The translations under genes and the position numbers were made by a program. Shown piece after piece: positions 44,568 to 54,497 of a DNA stretch of 64,000 nt (position 1 is the stretch's first letter; each line of letters opens with the position of its first letter). The notes under the pieces are model-generated. The model did not search any database. It worked only from the letters and a program-made list of their open reading frames with translations, and was not told the DNA's origin. Location of the stretch: assembly GCA_963710495.1 (NCBI GenBank), contig CAVQAI010000012.1:62001-126000 (forward strand), written 5' to 3'. The DNA comes from Bog-756 sp963710495. Lineage in GTDB: Bacteria; Actinomycetota; Acidimicrobiia; Acidimicrobiales; RAAP-2.

Positions 44568-46142
44568 CGCCCCGATCGTACCGACCACCGGCGCCGCCCG
44601 GCCGCGCCGAACCACGGCCGGAGGGTCAGGCGGATCGGCGGAAGGTCGCCGTAGACCAGCACGCCCCGGCCCGGGGGCGTGCGCCGCAGGGCGTCCGGCG
44701 CCGCCAGCCGTCTCGTCGACGGGGCCCGGGTGGTGGTCGGCCCGGCGCGGCCGCCCGAGGTGGTCGAGGGGAGCATCACCTCCTCGTCACCGATGAGCCG
44801 GCTGGCGTGGTCCAGGGTGGTCGGGTCGGAGATCCCCGACAGGAACAGCTTGGCCCGGTGGTTGTTCACCACGGTGGTGGCGCGGGGGCCGTAGCGGGCG
44901 GTGATCTGGGCCAGGTCGTGCCAGATGGTCACCAGCTGCACGCCGTGACCGGCGGCCGTGGCCGCCAACCCGTCGAGGTCGGTCATCGGTGCGATGTTGG
45001 CCGCCTCGTCGAGCACCAGGAGCAGCGGTGGGTCGAGCCGTTCGCGGGTCCGGGCGACACGGTCGTACACATGCTCGACCACCTGGCGCAGCAGCGCGAC
45101 GAACAGCGGCGTGAGCCGTCGCTGGTCGTGGGCGGGGGCACACAGGTACAGGGTGTTACGCCCGTCGACCAACCGGGCGGGATCGAGACCGACGGCCGAG
45201 CCACCGGCACGGTCTTCGGTTCCGGCGAACGGCTCGAGCACCGTCTCGACGGTGGTGTAGATGGAACTGCGCTGGCGCTCCTCCTTGCCGAAGGTGGACC
45301 TGGCCGCGTCGACGGCCTCGGGAACCCCGGCCGCGTCCAGGAGTTCGAGGACCTCGGACTGCTCCCCCGTCGCCACCCAACGGACGACGTCGTCCATGCC
45401 GAGGCGGCCGAAGGCGGCGGCGAACAGCAGCGGGGCCAGCATCCGGGTGGCGGTGGCGTACCAGAAGTCGCCGTCACTCATGGTGCCGCCGCCGGTCGTC
45501 CGCGTCACCTCGGTCATCCCGGCTGCGGCGCGACGCGCCCCGGGCCAGGTCCGCGCCGACGGCAACGGGGACCACGAGACCGAGCCGGCACCGGTCGAAC
45601 CGGCCGAACCGGTTGGATCGAAGCACAGCACCTGGCCGAAGGAGCGGCGGTGGCCGATGGTGTGCTCCAGGAGGTCGGTCTTGACACTGGCGGCGATGAC
45701 CGGGCCGTCCCAGTGGCGCACGGCCGGGACGGCGAATCCCGAGGTCTTGTGGGACTGGGTGGGCCCGAAGACGATGACCGACTGGGCCGGCTCGGCGGCC
45801 AACACCTGCCGCCCGGCCCGTCCGAGCACTACCCGACGGGTGGCGACCGTCCCGCCGGCCCGCCGCTCCGGGACGGTCAGGCGGCGGAGATCGCCGCGCT
45901 TGGCCCACCGGGCCGGCCCGGGGCCCCCGTTTCCCCGGCCTGAACCGCCCCGGCCCCACCCGCCCGGGCCGAAGCGAGGCCGGCCCACCGAGGCCCGACC
46001 CACCGAGGCCCGACCCACCGAGGCCTGACCCTCCGCCTCCGAACGGCCGTGGCCCGGAGCCGGCCCGGCCCGCACTGGACAGCGCCACTCCGATCACGGC
46101 GGCCACCCCGACGGCCGTACCCGCTCCCGAGGCCAGACTCAC
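44564..46142 (-). CDS. VirD4/TraG-like type IV coupling ATPase, N-terminal frame break
   Basis: Main frame: ARWAKRGDLRRLTVPERRAGGTVATRRVVLG, Walker A GPTQSHKTSGFAVP, GQVLCFDPTGSAG, FWYATATRMLAPLLFAA, Walker B LLLVLDEAANIAP, and VQLVTIWHDLAQITARYG. The N-terminal membrane helix (ASGAGTAVGVAAVIGVALSS) lies in another frame starting at GTG 46142, which overlaps the VirB4-like stop (GTGA). The switch occurs in the Gly/Pro-rich linker about 45950-46075, where 15-bp repeats occur. It would recruit substrates to the secretion channel; with one predicted helix it is membrane-bound. Confidence 0.85.
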
Positions 46143-47437
46143 GCCGGCGGCTCTGGAAAAGCGTCGTCGGCCATGGCCTGATCGGTTTCGGTCAACCATC
46201 GCTCGCCGGCCGCCAGCTGGTGGTCGACCAGAAACGAGCGGCGGCCGACCTTCCAGAGCGCCATGCCGCGACGGAGCTGGCTGACCAGGCCGGCCTCGGT
46301 GTCCGTCAGGCCGAGCAGCTCGGCGGTGCGAGCCACCTCACCGGGTGACTGGGCGTAGACCACTCGCGTCTCGGAGTCGGCCAGCAGGCCCTCGGCCAGA
46401 TTGACCTGCACCGAGCCCTCGCCCCCGACGGCGCGCAAGTCGGAGAGGCGGTGCAGGACCGCCATGTTGGCCACGCCATAGGCCCGCGACAGCTTCCATG
46501 AGGTCTGCAGCCACCGGGCGACCCCGAGGTTGGAGAGAATGGCCCAGGCCTCGTCCACCACCAGGATGATCCGGTCCCGGTGGACCGAGTCCACCGCGCT
46601 CTGCAACCAGGCGGCGGCACACGCCATGAGCACGCCCAGGGCGGGCGAGTGGTAGACGGCCGACAGGTCGAGGACCACCAGGGACCCGTCGAGCCGCAGC
46701 CCCGGCGTCGTCGGGCCGTCGAACATGCCACCCAAGTCGCCGTGGACCAGGCGACGCAGCTCGAGGGCGGCGTCGCGACCGTCCTCGAGCAGTCGTGCCG
46801 GCGTGGTGCGCAAGGCGGCGGAGGCCCCGCGGTCGGGATCGAGGAGGGCGTCGACCACCTGGGGCAGGGTGGGCGCCGGCATCCCGGCCCGTCGGGCACC
46901 GTCCGATGCGTCGGCGAGGGCGGCGTCGATGGCCGCCCGCTCACGGGGTGACAACTCCCGCCCGAGGCAGGCGACGGCGAGCGAAGACGTCAGGGCCACT
47001 CGGCGTCGTTCCGTGTCGCCATCGCCGGGACCGGCCCTCCCGGCGGTCTCCCCGGTGTCGAGGGGGTTGAGACGGACGGAACCACCGGGCCGCAGCGCCA
47101 CCGGCACCACGCCGCACGCCTCGGCCAATGGCCCGTACTCCCCCTTGGGATCGACGACCCAGGCGCGCCGGCCGAAGACCGACTGGCGCCAGAGGTAGGA
47201 CTTCACGAAGGAGCTCTTGCCCCGCCCGATCTGGCCGATGACGACCATGTTCGGGTTGGTGACCACCCCGTTGCGATAGAGGGCGAAAGGGTCGTAGACG
47301 AACGAGCCACCGAGGACGTCACGGCCGATCAGCACCCCTTCGTGGCCGAGCCCGGCTTCGGCCACCAGCGGGTAGGCGGCGCACAGATGCCGGGTGGTGG
47401 TCACGTGCCCGGCCACCCTGGGGCCCGGTCCGCTCAC
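46139..47437 (-). CDS. VirB4/TraC-like conjugation ATPase
   Basis: 432 residues from GTG 47437 (overlaps the SCO6880 stop). Walker A GQIGRGKSSFVKS, AWVVDPKGEYGPLAEACG, Walker B DRIILVVDEAWAIL, and VNLAEGLLADSETRVVYAQSP with RRGMALWKVGRRSFLV, the standard C-terminal half of VirB4-type ATPases in actinobacterial systems. It powers pilus or channel assembly. Confidence 0.9.
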   Translation of the reverse strand: MSGPGPRVAGHVTTTRHLCAAYPLVAEAGLGHEGVLIGRDVLGGSFVYDPFALYRNGVVTNPNMVVIGQIGRGKSSFVKSYLWRQSVFGRRAWVVDPKGEYGPLAEACGVVPVALRPGGSVRLNPLDTGETAGRAGPGDGDTERRRVALTSSLAVACLGRELSPRERAAIDAALADASDGARRAGMPAPTLPQVVDALLDPDRGASAALRTTPARLLEDGRDAALELRRLVHGDLGGMFDGPTTPGLRLDGSLVVLDLSAVYHSPALGVLMACAAAWLQSAVDSVHRDRIILVVDEAWAILSNLGVARWLQTSWKLSRAYGVANMAVLHRLSDLRAVGGEGSVQVNLAEGLLADSETRVVYAQSPGEVARTAELLGLTDTEAGLVSQLRRGMALWKVGRRSFLVDHQLAAGERWLTETDQAMADDAFPEPPA

Positions 47438-49048
47438 GACAACCCCCGTCCGAACGGCAGTGAGCAGGTGAAGGCCACGTCCTGCTCGCCGTAGAGCAGG
47501 CGGAGCTCGATCCGGGCCTGCCCGGCCGCTTGCTCCACCGCACCCCGGGCGTGGACCAGTTCCTCGGCGGTGTCGGCCGTCACCGTCACGTAACCCGAGA
47601 ACCGGTACTGGGCGTGACCGTCGGCGAGCTCGACATCGCGGTGCTCGACGCTCTCCTTCTCCCGGGTGTGCCGGGCGGTGACGAGGAACCCGCCTCGACG
47701 GCGCAACTCGCCGTCGGCCAGGTCGGCGGTGCGGGACTGGGCCACCTGGCGGGCGGCACGGCTCGGGCTGACCGGCTCCATCGTCACCGCGATCGAACGC
47801 CGGAGCGGAGCGAAGAAGAGCGGGCCGAGGAAGTCGGGCGTGACATCCACCCGCGGCCATTCGGCGATCCAGTAGGTGGCGTGCCAGGTGCCGTCGGTGC
47901 GCACCGAGTCCCATCGAGGATCGACGGCCATGGGCCACGGCCAGTGGGGAACGGTCTCGTCCGCTTCGCGGTCGGGGACGCGGCGGGGCGGTCACCGGTC
48001 CGGTCCCATCGTCACCGGAACCGCCCGGGACGCACGACGGGGCCACGGCGGCGCCGATGACGTGGCTCAGGGCCTCCGCCCCGACCACACCCTCCACCTC
48101 GACGTCGGCGCCGTCGAGGGCCCGACGCAGCGAGTGCATCTCACGGGCGAGGACCGCCCCGGTGCCGGCCGTCCCGCTGCCCGCCGCCCGGATGGCCCGC
48201 GACGACCGGGAAGCGTGGAGCGACAGTGCCACCAGCATCCGGTGTCGCCGCGTCGACGGCGCCGCCTCGGCGATGAGGGACCGGTAGGACCGACCGGCCG
48301 CCGAGTCGGTTCCGAGCGCGGCCCGGCTGTCCCAGTACCGGCGCACGGCGCGGCCGTCGTCGGGGAAGCACGACTCGACCCACTGGATGCGGTGCACCTC
48401 GGAGCCCTCTCGGGCCAGTGTGGCCAGCACGCGGGCCCAGGCGGCAACGCGCGAGTCCTGGTCCGCCGGACCCAGCAGGGCGAAGCTGTGGCCGCACACG
48501 GAAAGAACGGCCGTGGCCGTACGGGCCCTGGCGTCGAGCACCATGCCCATCATCGGTCCCGATCGGCCGGGACCGACGGGCACTCCGGAGAGGGTCAACC
48601 CGTCGAACGCACCGCGCGGCCCACCCGTACGCCGCCTCCCCGGTGCCCCCGCTCCGGCCGAGGCGTTGCGCACGTCGACGGTCGGATCGTCAGCCCCCGA
48701 CGTGCGGACCGTGACCTCATGGCCCCGGCGTGGCCCGGGCGCCGACTGGCGTCGATTCCCGGTCGGCGCCGCCCACAGCCACCGGGCCACCAACGGCAGC
48801 CACTGCTCGCCCGTCCGCCCCCGGATGGGCCAGAAGGACACGGCCAGTCCGAGACCCACGCTGCACGTGGCAAACATGATCCCGACGATCGACGGGCGTG
48901 AACGGACGAACAGGACGGCGACCACCAGGCTCAGAGCCACGGCGGCAATCTGGCCGCCGCGCCAGCCGGCGATCAGTCCCCGCTTCTCGAGAGGCGGAAA
49001 TCGGTAGTGCGGCCGATCATCGCCAGAGGAGCGGCTCGCCTCAGCCAT
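47434..49048 (-). CDS. SCO6880-like type IV secretion protein (PrgI/VirB3-VirB4N-like), frame broken near 47985
   Basis: From ATG 49048: HYRFPPLEKRGLIAGWRGGQIAAVALSLVVAVLFV, then IMFATCSVGLGLAVSFWPI (two membrane helices of the PrgI/SCO6880 N-terminus), and a large soluble domain (ATAVLSVCGHSFALLGPADQDSRVAAWARVL). The tail (PHWPWPMAVDPRWDSVRTDGTWHATYWIAEWP, then ARQVAQSRTADLADGELRRRGGF and YRFSGYVTVTADTAEEL) is in another frame to the stop at 47434. The break is about 47975-47995. It is the actinobacterial component encoded next to VirB4. Confidence 0.82.
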
Positions 49049-50650
49049 CCGCGTCGGTCGGGGGGCCGCGTCCGGCGCGGGCCGGTTGGCGACGAGGCGC
49101 GTTCCGAGCTCGTCGCGACCCAGCCACGCAGAGGCTCGGGCTCCCGTGGCGAGGGGCAACCGGACGAGGCCCCCCGGTCCTTCGGCCATGTCCGGTCGAG
49201 GGCCGCCCGGCTGATCGCCCGAACCGTCCGGGCCCGGGCCGCCGTCCGCCGAGTCGGGCCCACCGTCGAGGTAGTAGCGGGCCAGGGCCGTGGCCCGTGG
49301 GTTGGGCTGCCAGTGCGGAATGGAATGTCCCGGTGGCTGGGTCGTCCCGACCCCGGTGGCCTCGGCCGAGGACGGCCCGGGGTCCGGCCGTCCGTCAGAG
49401 TGACCGGCGGCACCCGCCCGAGCGGTGACGTTGTCCCCCGCGCCCCGAACGGCACCCGCACGGGCGGTGGCGGTCGCCGCCGGTCCGGAACGCGACGCCC
49501 GTCCGGCGACGGCGGAGGCACCGGCGGCCATGACGGCTCCTCCGGCCATCGCCGCGGGTCCGCCGCCGGCCACCGCCGAGCGCATGGCGACCTGGGCGAG
49601 CCCGCGCGCCGGTGTGGTCGCCACCTGACGGGCCCGGCGCCCGACTCCTTCGAGTTGGCCCACCGCGCCCGCCTCGACGAAAGGGAGCAGGCGGAAGAGC
49701 GCCCACGGCGAGAGGGCGGCCAGGAGCAGCAGCGCCGCACCCCCGAGCACGGTGCCGAACCCGCCCGACGATCCCGCCCCCGGGCCTCCTGTTCCGGTTC
49801 CGGCCGGGGTCGAACCTGTCCCACCGGCCAGCGCCCCGGCGGCCAAGCTGAGCACCGAGACGATCACGAACTTCCCGAGGACCAGGGCGACCAGGGTGTC
49901 CACCAGGCGCCGACACCAGTGGGCGATGGCCGGCCAGGCCAGGCTGGCCAGGGCCAAGGGCAGGAAGAGCACGGCCACGTACACGGCGGCGGCCCGCAGG
50001 AAGAGTTCGATCCACACCATCACCGCGCCGATGACCACGGCGAGCGCCGCCAGGAACAGGACGAAGGCGGGAGCCCCGGCCGATCCGGCGGCCTGTGCCC
50101 CGGACAGGGCGTCGGTGACCGTGCCCATGAAGTGACCACTGTCGAGGCCCGCACCCTGGGCCACCGCCGCGCTCATGGCATCGGTGAGGGCCAGACCGAG
50201 CTGCACGAGCTTGACCGCCACCGCGGTCAGCAACAGGGCCAGTGGCACCTGCACGAGGACCGAGCGCAGGAGCATCGAGATGTCCTGGCGGTAGATGGCC
50301 TGCATGATGCCGAGCAGGAGGAGCGGCACGACCATCACGGCGGCAAGAGCCGCCATCGTCTGGTAGTGGGCGGTGAACCACGAGGCTCCGAGGTCGACCG
50401 TCGTGGTCGCCCCGATGACCGCACCGATCTGTTGCAGAAGCCAAGTCGCCCCGGCGGCGACCCAGCTGCCCAGTCCGTTGAGTACGCCGTCGACACCGGC
50501 GCCGGCCAGCTGGGAGGCGGCCGAGCCGGCCAGGCCGCCGACCCCCGAGGTCGCCTGGCACACCGGTCCCAACCCGGCGGCCCCGAGGGCGGCCGCCGCC
50601 GAGGGGCAACCGCCGGTCGGGATGGCGGGCAGCGCCAACAGGGCGGTCAC
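49041..50650 (-). CDS. TrbL/VirB6-like polytopic membrane channel protein
   Basis: Starts at GTG 50650, overlapping the stop of the small upstream gene. Many membrane helices: YQTMAALAAVMVVPLLLLGIM, VPLALLLTAVAVKLVQLG, FVLFLAALAVVIGAVMVWIELFLRAAAVYVAVLFLPLALASL and LLAALSPWALFRLLPF, with the SMLLRSVLVQ loop typical of TrbL. The C-terminus is a long hydrophilic Gly/Pro/Asp-rich tail. No stop occurs before the SCO6880 start in this frame, while the next frame has a TGA (49041-49043) overlapping that ATG; an indel in the tail is the likeliest cause, a true fusion the alternative. Confidence 0.78.
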
Positions 50651-51027
50651 GGCGAGTGCACGGTCTGGCCGGTGTTGAAGAAGAAGCTCACGATGCCCGG
50701 TCCTGCTCCGATGAGCAGCGCGGCCAGGCCTGAGATGAGCACGGCCCGGCGCCCCACGTAGGACTGCTGGTAATTCTGCCCGTGCGAGCCGAGCGCCCAG
50801 GCGGCCGCCCCGACCACCAGCCCGACCAGGGCCAGGGCCAGGGCCCAGAACTCGAGCCCGTTCATGAGGTTCTGCAGCACGCTTCCGCCGGGCAGAGCGT
50901 TCACATCGGGCTTCATCTGGACCACGTCGCCGATCAGCCGGACCGCCGGGCGGCCGAAGGTGGAAGGTGGCAGTGGCCCGGCCGGGGGAAACCCGACGGA
51001 AGAAGCGGTGTGGGGGGTCGGGATCAT
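50647..51027 (-). CDS. Small pilin-like (TrbC/VirB2-type) membrane protein
   Basis: 126 residues. Two hydrophobic helices, LEFWALALALVGLVVGAAAWALG and AVLISGLAALLIGAGPGIVSFFF, with the SHGQNYQQSYVGRR loop between them, as in VirB2/TrbC-like subunits of actinobacterial systems. No cleavable signal is obvious; the N-terminus (IPTPHTASSVGFPPAGPLPP) is Pro-rich. First gene of the operon, and probably leaderless (see promoter). Confidence 0.78.
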   Translation of the reverse strand: MIPTPHTASSVGFPPAGPLPPSTFGRPAVRLIGDVVQMKPDVNALPGGSVLQNLMNGLEFWALALALVGLVVGAAAWALGSHGQNYQQSYVGRRAVLISGLAALLIGAGPGIVSFFFNTGQTVHSP

Positions 51028-51034
51028 GTTCCCC

Positions 51035-51063
51035 AGCGTAGGAAGGCATTCGTGTTATTTCAA
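51035..51063 (-). promoter_or_regulatory. Promoter of the type IV operon, predicted leaderless
   Basis: On the minus strand TTGAAA (51058-51063) and TACGCT (51035-51040) with a 17-base spacer. Transcription would start at about 51028-51027, that is on the ATG at 51027, giving a leaderless mRNA as common in actinobacteria. The region is AT-rich compared with its surroundings. Confidence 0.6.
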
Positions 51064-51146
51064 TATGTTTCTTGTCTTTTTATGTCATCCCTTCCATGTC
51101 CGAGGCGGTACCCGACACCCTGGCACCGGCCTGTCATGCTTAGGCG

Positions 51147-52386
51147 GTGAAGTCGTATGTGATCGGGTACATCGCGCTGGGCGCGGTGGCCGTGATCGCC
51201 GTCCTGATCGCCGTGCGGCAGGGGCGCCGGTCCGGGCGTCGGGCACTCCAGCAGCGGCTGACCGCCCTGTCCAACCGGCTCGGGGTCGACCCTCCCGACG
51301 AGGGGACCTTCGACTCGGTGCTCATGCACCTGGAGCGGGTGACCGGGGAGGCGGCCGAGGCGGTGACCGAGGCCAGCTCGGACGCCATTCGCCTGCGCCG
51401 GGCCCTCGACACGCTGCCCCAGGGGGTCATCGTGTGCGACGAGGACGGCGAGGTGGCCTTCCGCAACACCCGGGCCCTCGCCCTCATGAGCAACCGCCAC
51501 GGCGATGCCCTGGCCGCCCAGGCGGTGACCGACCTGCTCGAGAACGCGTGGCAGGACGGCACGGCCGAGCGGACCCTCGACCTCTACGGCCCGCCCCGCC
51601 AGACCCTCACCGTGCGCACCAGGCTCATCGACGACGGCCGCCGGCCCGCTCGGGGTGATCGCCATCATCGAGGACGTGTCGGAGCGGCGTCGGCTCGAGG
51701 AGATCCGGCGGGACTTCGTGGCCAACGTGAGCCACGAGCTCAAGACCCCGATGGGTGCCCTCGGCCTGCTGGCCGAGACGCTGACCGTCGAGCCCGACCC
51801 GGAGGTGGCCCAGCGTCTGGCCTCCCGCATCCACGCCGAGGCGTTCCGCGTGAGCCGCATCATCGACGACCTGCTCGACCTCTCGCGGATCGAGTCCGAG
51901 GAGGACCCGCCCCGGGAGCCCATCTACGTCAGCCTGATCATGGCCGAGGCGGTCGAGCGGGTCCGTTCGGCAGCCGAGCACCGGCGGATTACCATCGAGC
52001 TCCATGAGCCAGAACCGCCGGTCCACGTGGTTGGCGACCGGCGCCAGCTCGTCTCCGCCCTGCACAGCCTCCTCGAGAACGCTGTCACCTTCTCCTACGA
52101 GGACGCGGTGGTGCGCTTGGCCGGCAACCAGTCCAACGGTGAGATACAGCTGGTCGTGACCGACACCGGCGTAGGCATTCCCACCCGCGACCTCGAGCGC
52201 ATCTTCGAACGCTTCTACCGCGTCGACCATGGGCGCAGCCGCGACACCGGCGGCACGGGGCTCGGGCTCTCGATCGTGCGGCACGTGGCCAGCAACCACC
52301 AGGGGCGCGTCGAAGTCGACTCGCGTGAAGGGGAGGGCTCGACCTTCACGCTCATCCTGCCGAGCCCGCCGGAGTACGCGGCGTGA
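51147..52386 (+). CDS. senX3: Sensor histidine kinase, SenX3-like, frame broken near 51645
   Basis: From GTG 51147: one helix (YVIGYIALGAVAVIAVLIAV), a PAS-like part (LRRALDTLPQGVIVCDEDGEVAFRN), then in a second frame LGVIAIIEDVSERRRLEEIRRDFVANVSHELKTPMGAL (H-box), DDLLDLSRIESEE, LLENAVTFSYEDAV (N-box), VTDTGVGIPTRDLERIFERFYRV and TGGTGLGLSIV (G-box). The break is around 51640-51655 in a GGCCCG-rich run. It is coupled by a GTGA overlap to the response regulator; SenX3 partners sense phosphate limitation in other actinobacteria. Confidence 0.85.
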
Positions 52387-53162
52387 GTGCACAGGCGGCG
52401 GCGGACGACGAGGCACTGACCAAGGTCCTCCTGGCGGAGGACGACGAGTCCTTCGTCGACGCCCTGGTCGTCGGTCTCGCCCGCGAGGGATTCGCGGTCA
52501 CCGTGGCCCGCGACGGCAACGAGGCCCTCCGCCTGTTCGCCGATGAGGAGCCCGACCTGGTACTGCTCGACCTCATGCTGCCCCGGCTGTCCGGCATCGA
52601 CGTGTGCCGCTCCATCCGGGCCCGGTCGTCGGTGCCCATCATCATGGTGACGGCCAAGGGCACCGAGATCGACACCGTGGTCGGCCTGGAGGTCGGGGCC
52701 GACGACTACGTGGCCAAGCCCTACCGACTCCGCGAGCTGGTGGCGCGCATGCGTGCCGTCCTCCGGCGCACCCCGCTGACCGATGAGTCACGCGGCAACG
52801 GCTTCGACGTCGGCCCGGGCTCGGGGGACCGGGGCGCCTCGGGCAACGCCACCTCCGTTCTCGAGGCCGGCGGTGTCCAGATCGACCCCGACCGTCACCT
52901 CGTGTTCATCCGCGGTGAGGACGTGCACCTGCGCCGCAAGGAGTTCGAGCTGCTCTCCCTGCTGATGGAGAACGCCGGCCGGGTGCTCACCCGCGACGTG
53001 CTCATCGACCGGATCTGGGGCTCCGACTACTTCGGGGACACCAAGACGCTCGACGTGCACATCAAGCGGCTGCGCACCCACATCGAGGAGGACCCCTCCT
53101 CGCCCAAGCTGATCACCACCATCCGCGGGGTCGGCTACCGCTTCGACGCCCCCCTCGACTGA
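52383..53162 (+). CDS. regX3: OmpR-family response regulator, RegX3-like
   Basis: 259 residues. Receiver: LLAEDDESFVDALVVGL (acidic pocket), phosphorylated Asp in LVLLDLMLPRLSG, VTAKGTEIDTVVGLEVGADDYVAKPYRLREL. A longer than usual Gly-rich linker (RGNGFDVGPGSGDRGASGNA) precedes the winged helix: HLRRKEFELLSLLMENAGRVLTRDVLIDRIWG and LDVHIKRLRTHIEEDP. Together with the kinase it is the RegX3-type phosphate regulator; its regulon is not visible. Confidence 0.9.
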   Translation: MSAQAAADDEALTKVLLAEDDESFVDALVVGLAREGFAVTVARDGNEALRLFADEEPDLVLLDLMLPRLSGIDVCRSIRARSSVPIIMVTAKGTEIDTVVGLEVGADDYVAKPYRLRELVARMRAVLRRTPLTDESRGNGFDVGPGSGDRGASGNATSVLEAGGVQIDPDRHLVFIRGEDVHLRRKEFELLSLLMENAGRVLTRDVLIDRIWGSDYFGDTKTLDVHIKRLRTHIEEDPSSPKLITTIRGVGYRFDAPLD

Positions 53163-53179
53163 GCCCGCATCGCCTGCGC

Positions 53180-54469
53180 CTATCCCGGCGCGGGGATGAC
53201 CGTTTCACCCCGGAGGTAGGGAGCCAGCACCTCGGGGAGCACCACCGACCCGTCCTCCCGGCGGCCGGTCTCGATCAGCGCGGCCCAGATCCGCGGCCAG
53301 GCCAGCGCCGAGCCGTTGAGGGTGTGGACCAGCACCGGCGACCCGCCGCCCGACGGCCGGTAGCGAATACCGGCCCGGCGGGCCTGGTAGTCGGTGAACC
53401 AGCTGACCGAGGAGACCTCCAACCACTGGTCGACGCCGGGGGCGTAGACCTCGAGGTCGAAGGTGCGGGCGGACGAGATGCCCAGATCACCGGCGCACAG
53501 GTCGAGCACCCGGTACTGGAGGCCGAGCTCCCGGAGCAGTCCCTCGGCCCGCCCCAGGAGATCGTCGTGCAGGGCCGGCGCCTGGGCCGGCGTGGCGTAG
53601 GCGAAGAGCTCCACCTTGTCGAACTCGTGCACCCGGAGGAGCCCCCGGGTGTCGCGCCCGGCGGCCCCCGCCTCCCGTCGGAAGCAGGCGGTCACCGCGG
53701 AGAGGCGCAACGGGAGGTCGGCTTCGTCGAGGATCTCGCCCCGCCACATGGAGGTGAGGGGCACCTCGGCGGTGGGGATGGCCCAGAGGTCGTCGCGCTC
53801 GATGTGGTAGGCGTCCTCTTCGAATTTGGGGAGGTGCCCGGTCGACACCATGGTGTCGGTGAGGACCAGCGTGGGGGGCCGCACCTCCTCGAAGGCATCG
53901 GCGTGCCGGTCGAGGGCGAATGAGGTGAGGGCCCGCAGCAACCGGGCGCCGGCCCCGCGGAAGAGGGGGAACATCGAGCCCGCCAGCTTGGCCCCGCGCT
54001 CCATGTCGAGCAGGCCGAGCTCGGCACCGACCTCGAAGTGCGGCACCCGCTGCCAGTCGTCGTAGGTCGGGGTGACGTCCGGCCAGGTGCGGGTCGTCAC
54101 GTTGCCATCGGGGCCGGCACCGTCGGGCGCGTCCTCCGACGGCAGGTTGGGGAGGAACAGGAGGGCCTGGCGCACCTCGTCCTGGGCCGACTCGGCCGCG
54201 GCGTTGAGCGAGCGCTCCTCGTCGCCGCGGGCCCGGCTCTCGTCGGCCAGCGTCTCGGCCGCGGCGGCGTCGCCCGACTTGCGGGCCGCACCGACCTGCT
54301 TGGAGAGCACCTTCACCCGGGCCCGCAGCTCGTCGCGCCGGCCCACCGCCGAGCGAGCCGCCTCGTCGAGGGCGAGCAACCGGTCGACCTCGGCCGCGTC
54401 CACCCCGCGCCGCTCGAGGGCGGCCTTGACCGCGTCAGCGTCCTCCCGCACCAGTCGGATGTCGATCAT
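53180..54469 (-). CDS. serS: Seryl-tRNA synthetase
   Basis: 429 residues from ATG 54469 (IDIRLVREDADAVKAAL). N-terminal antiparallel coiled coil (DELRARVKVLSKQVGAARKSGDAAAAETLADESRAR). Class II motif 2 in CFRREAGAAGRDTRGLLRVHEFDKVELF and motif 3 in NGSALAWPRIWAALIETG (the common form is NGSGLAVGR). It charges tRNA-Ser with serine. Essential housekeeping gene; divergent from the ABC exporter. Confidence 0.96.
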   Translation of the reverse strand: MIDIRLVREDADAVKAALERRGVDAAEVDRLLALDEAARSAVGRRDELRARVKVLSKQVGAARKSGDAAAAETLADESRARGDEERSLNAAAESAQDEVRQALLFLPNLPSEDAPDGAGPDGNVTTRTWPDVTPTYDDWQRVPHFEVGAELGLLDMERGAKLAGSMFPLFRGAGARLLRALTSFALDRHADAFEEVRPPTLVLTDTMVSTGHLPKFEEDAYHIERDDLWAIPTAEVPLTSMWRGEILDEADLPLRLSAVTACFRREAGAAGRDTRGLLRVHEFDKVELFAYATPAQAPALHDDLLGRAEGLLRELGLQYRVLDLCAGDLGISSARTFDLEVYAPGVDQWLEVSSVSWFTDYQARRAGIRYRPSGGGSPVLVHTLNGSALAWPRIWAALIETGRREDGSVVLPEVLAPYLRGETVIPAPG

Positions 54470-54497
54470 GACGGGCACAACGGTAGCGTGACCACCC

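Noticed and set aside
45975..46040. 15-bp tandem repeats as a CRISPR or satellite
   Set aside because: Three short units with no spacers, lying in the Gly/Ser-rich linker of the VirD4-like protein.
46139..51049. A single open minus-strand frame of more than 1600 codons across the secretion operon
   Set aside because: It joins TrbL-, SCO6880- and VirB4-like domains separated by out-of-frame segments; GTG/ATG starts overlapping stops mark separate genes, and parts of the long frame are nonsense translations of neighbouring frames.
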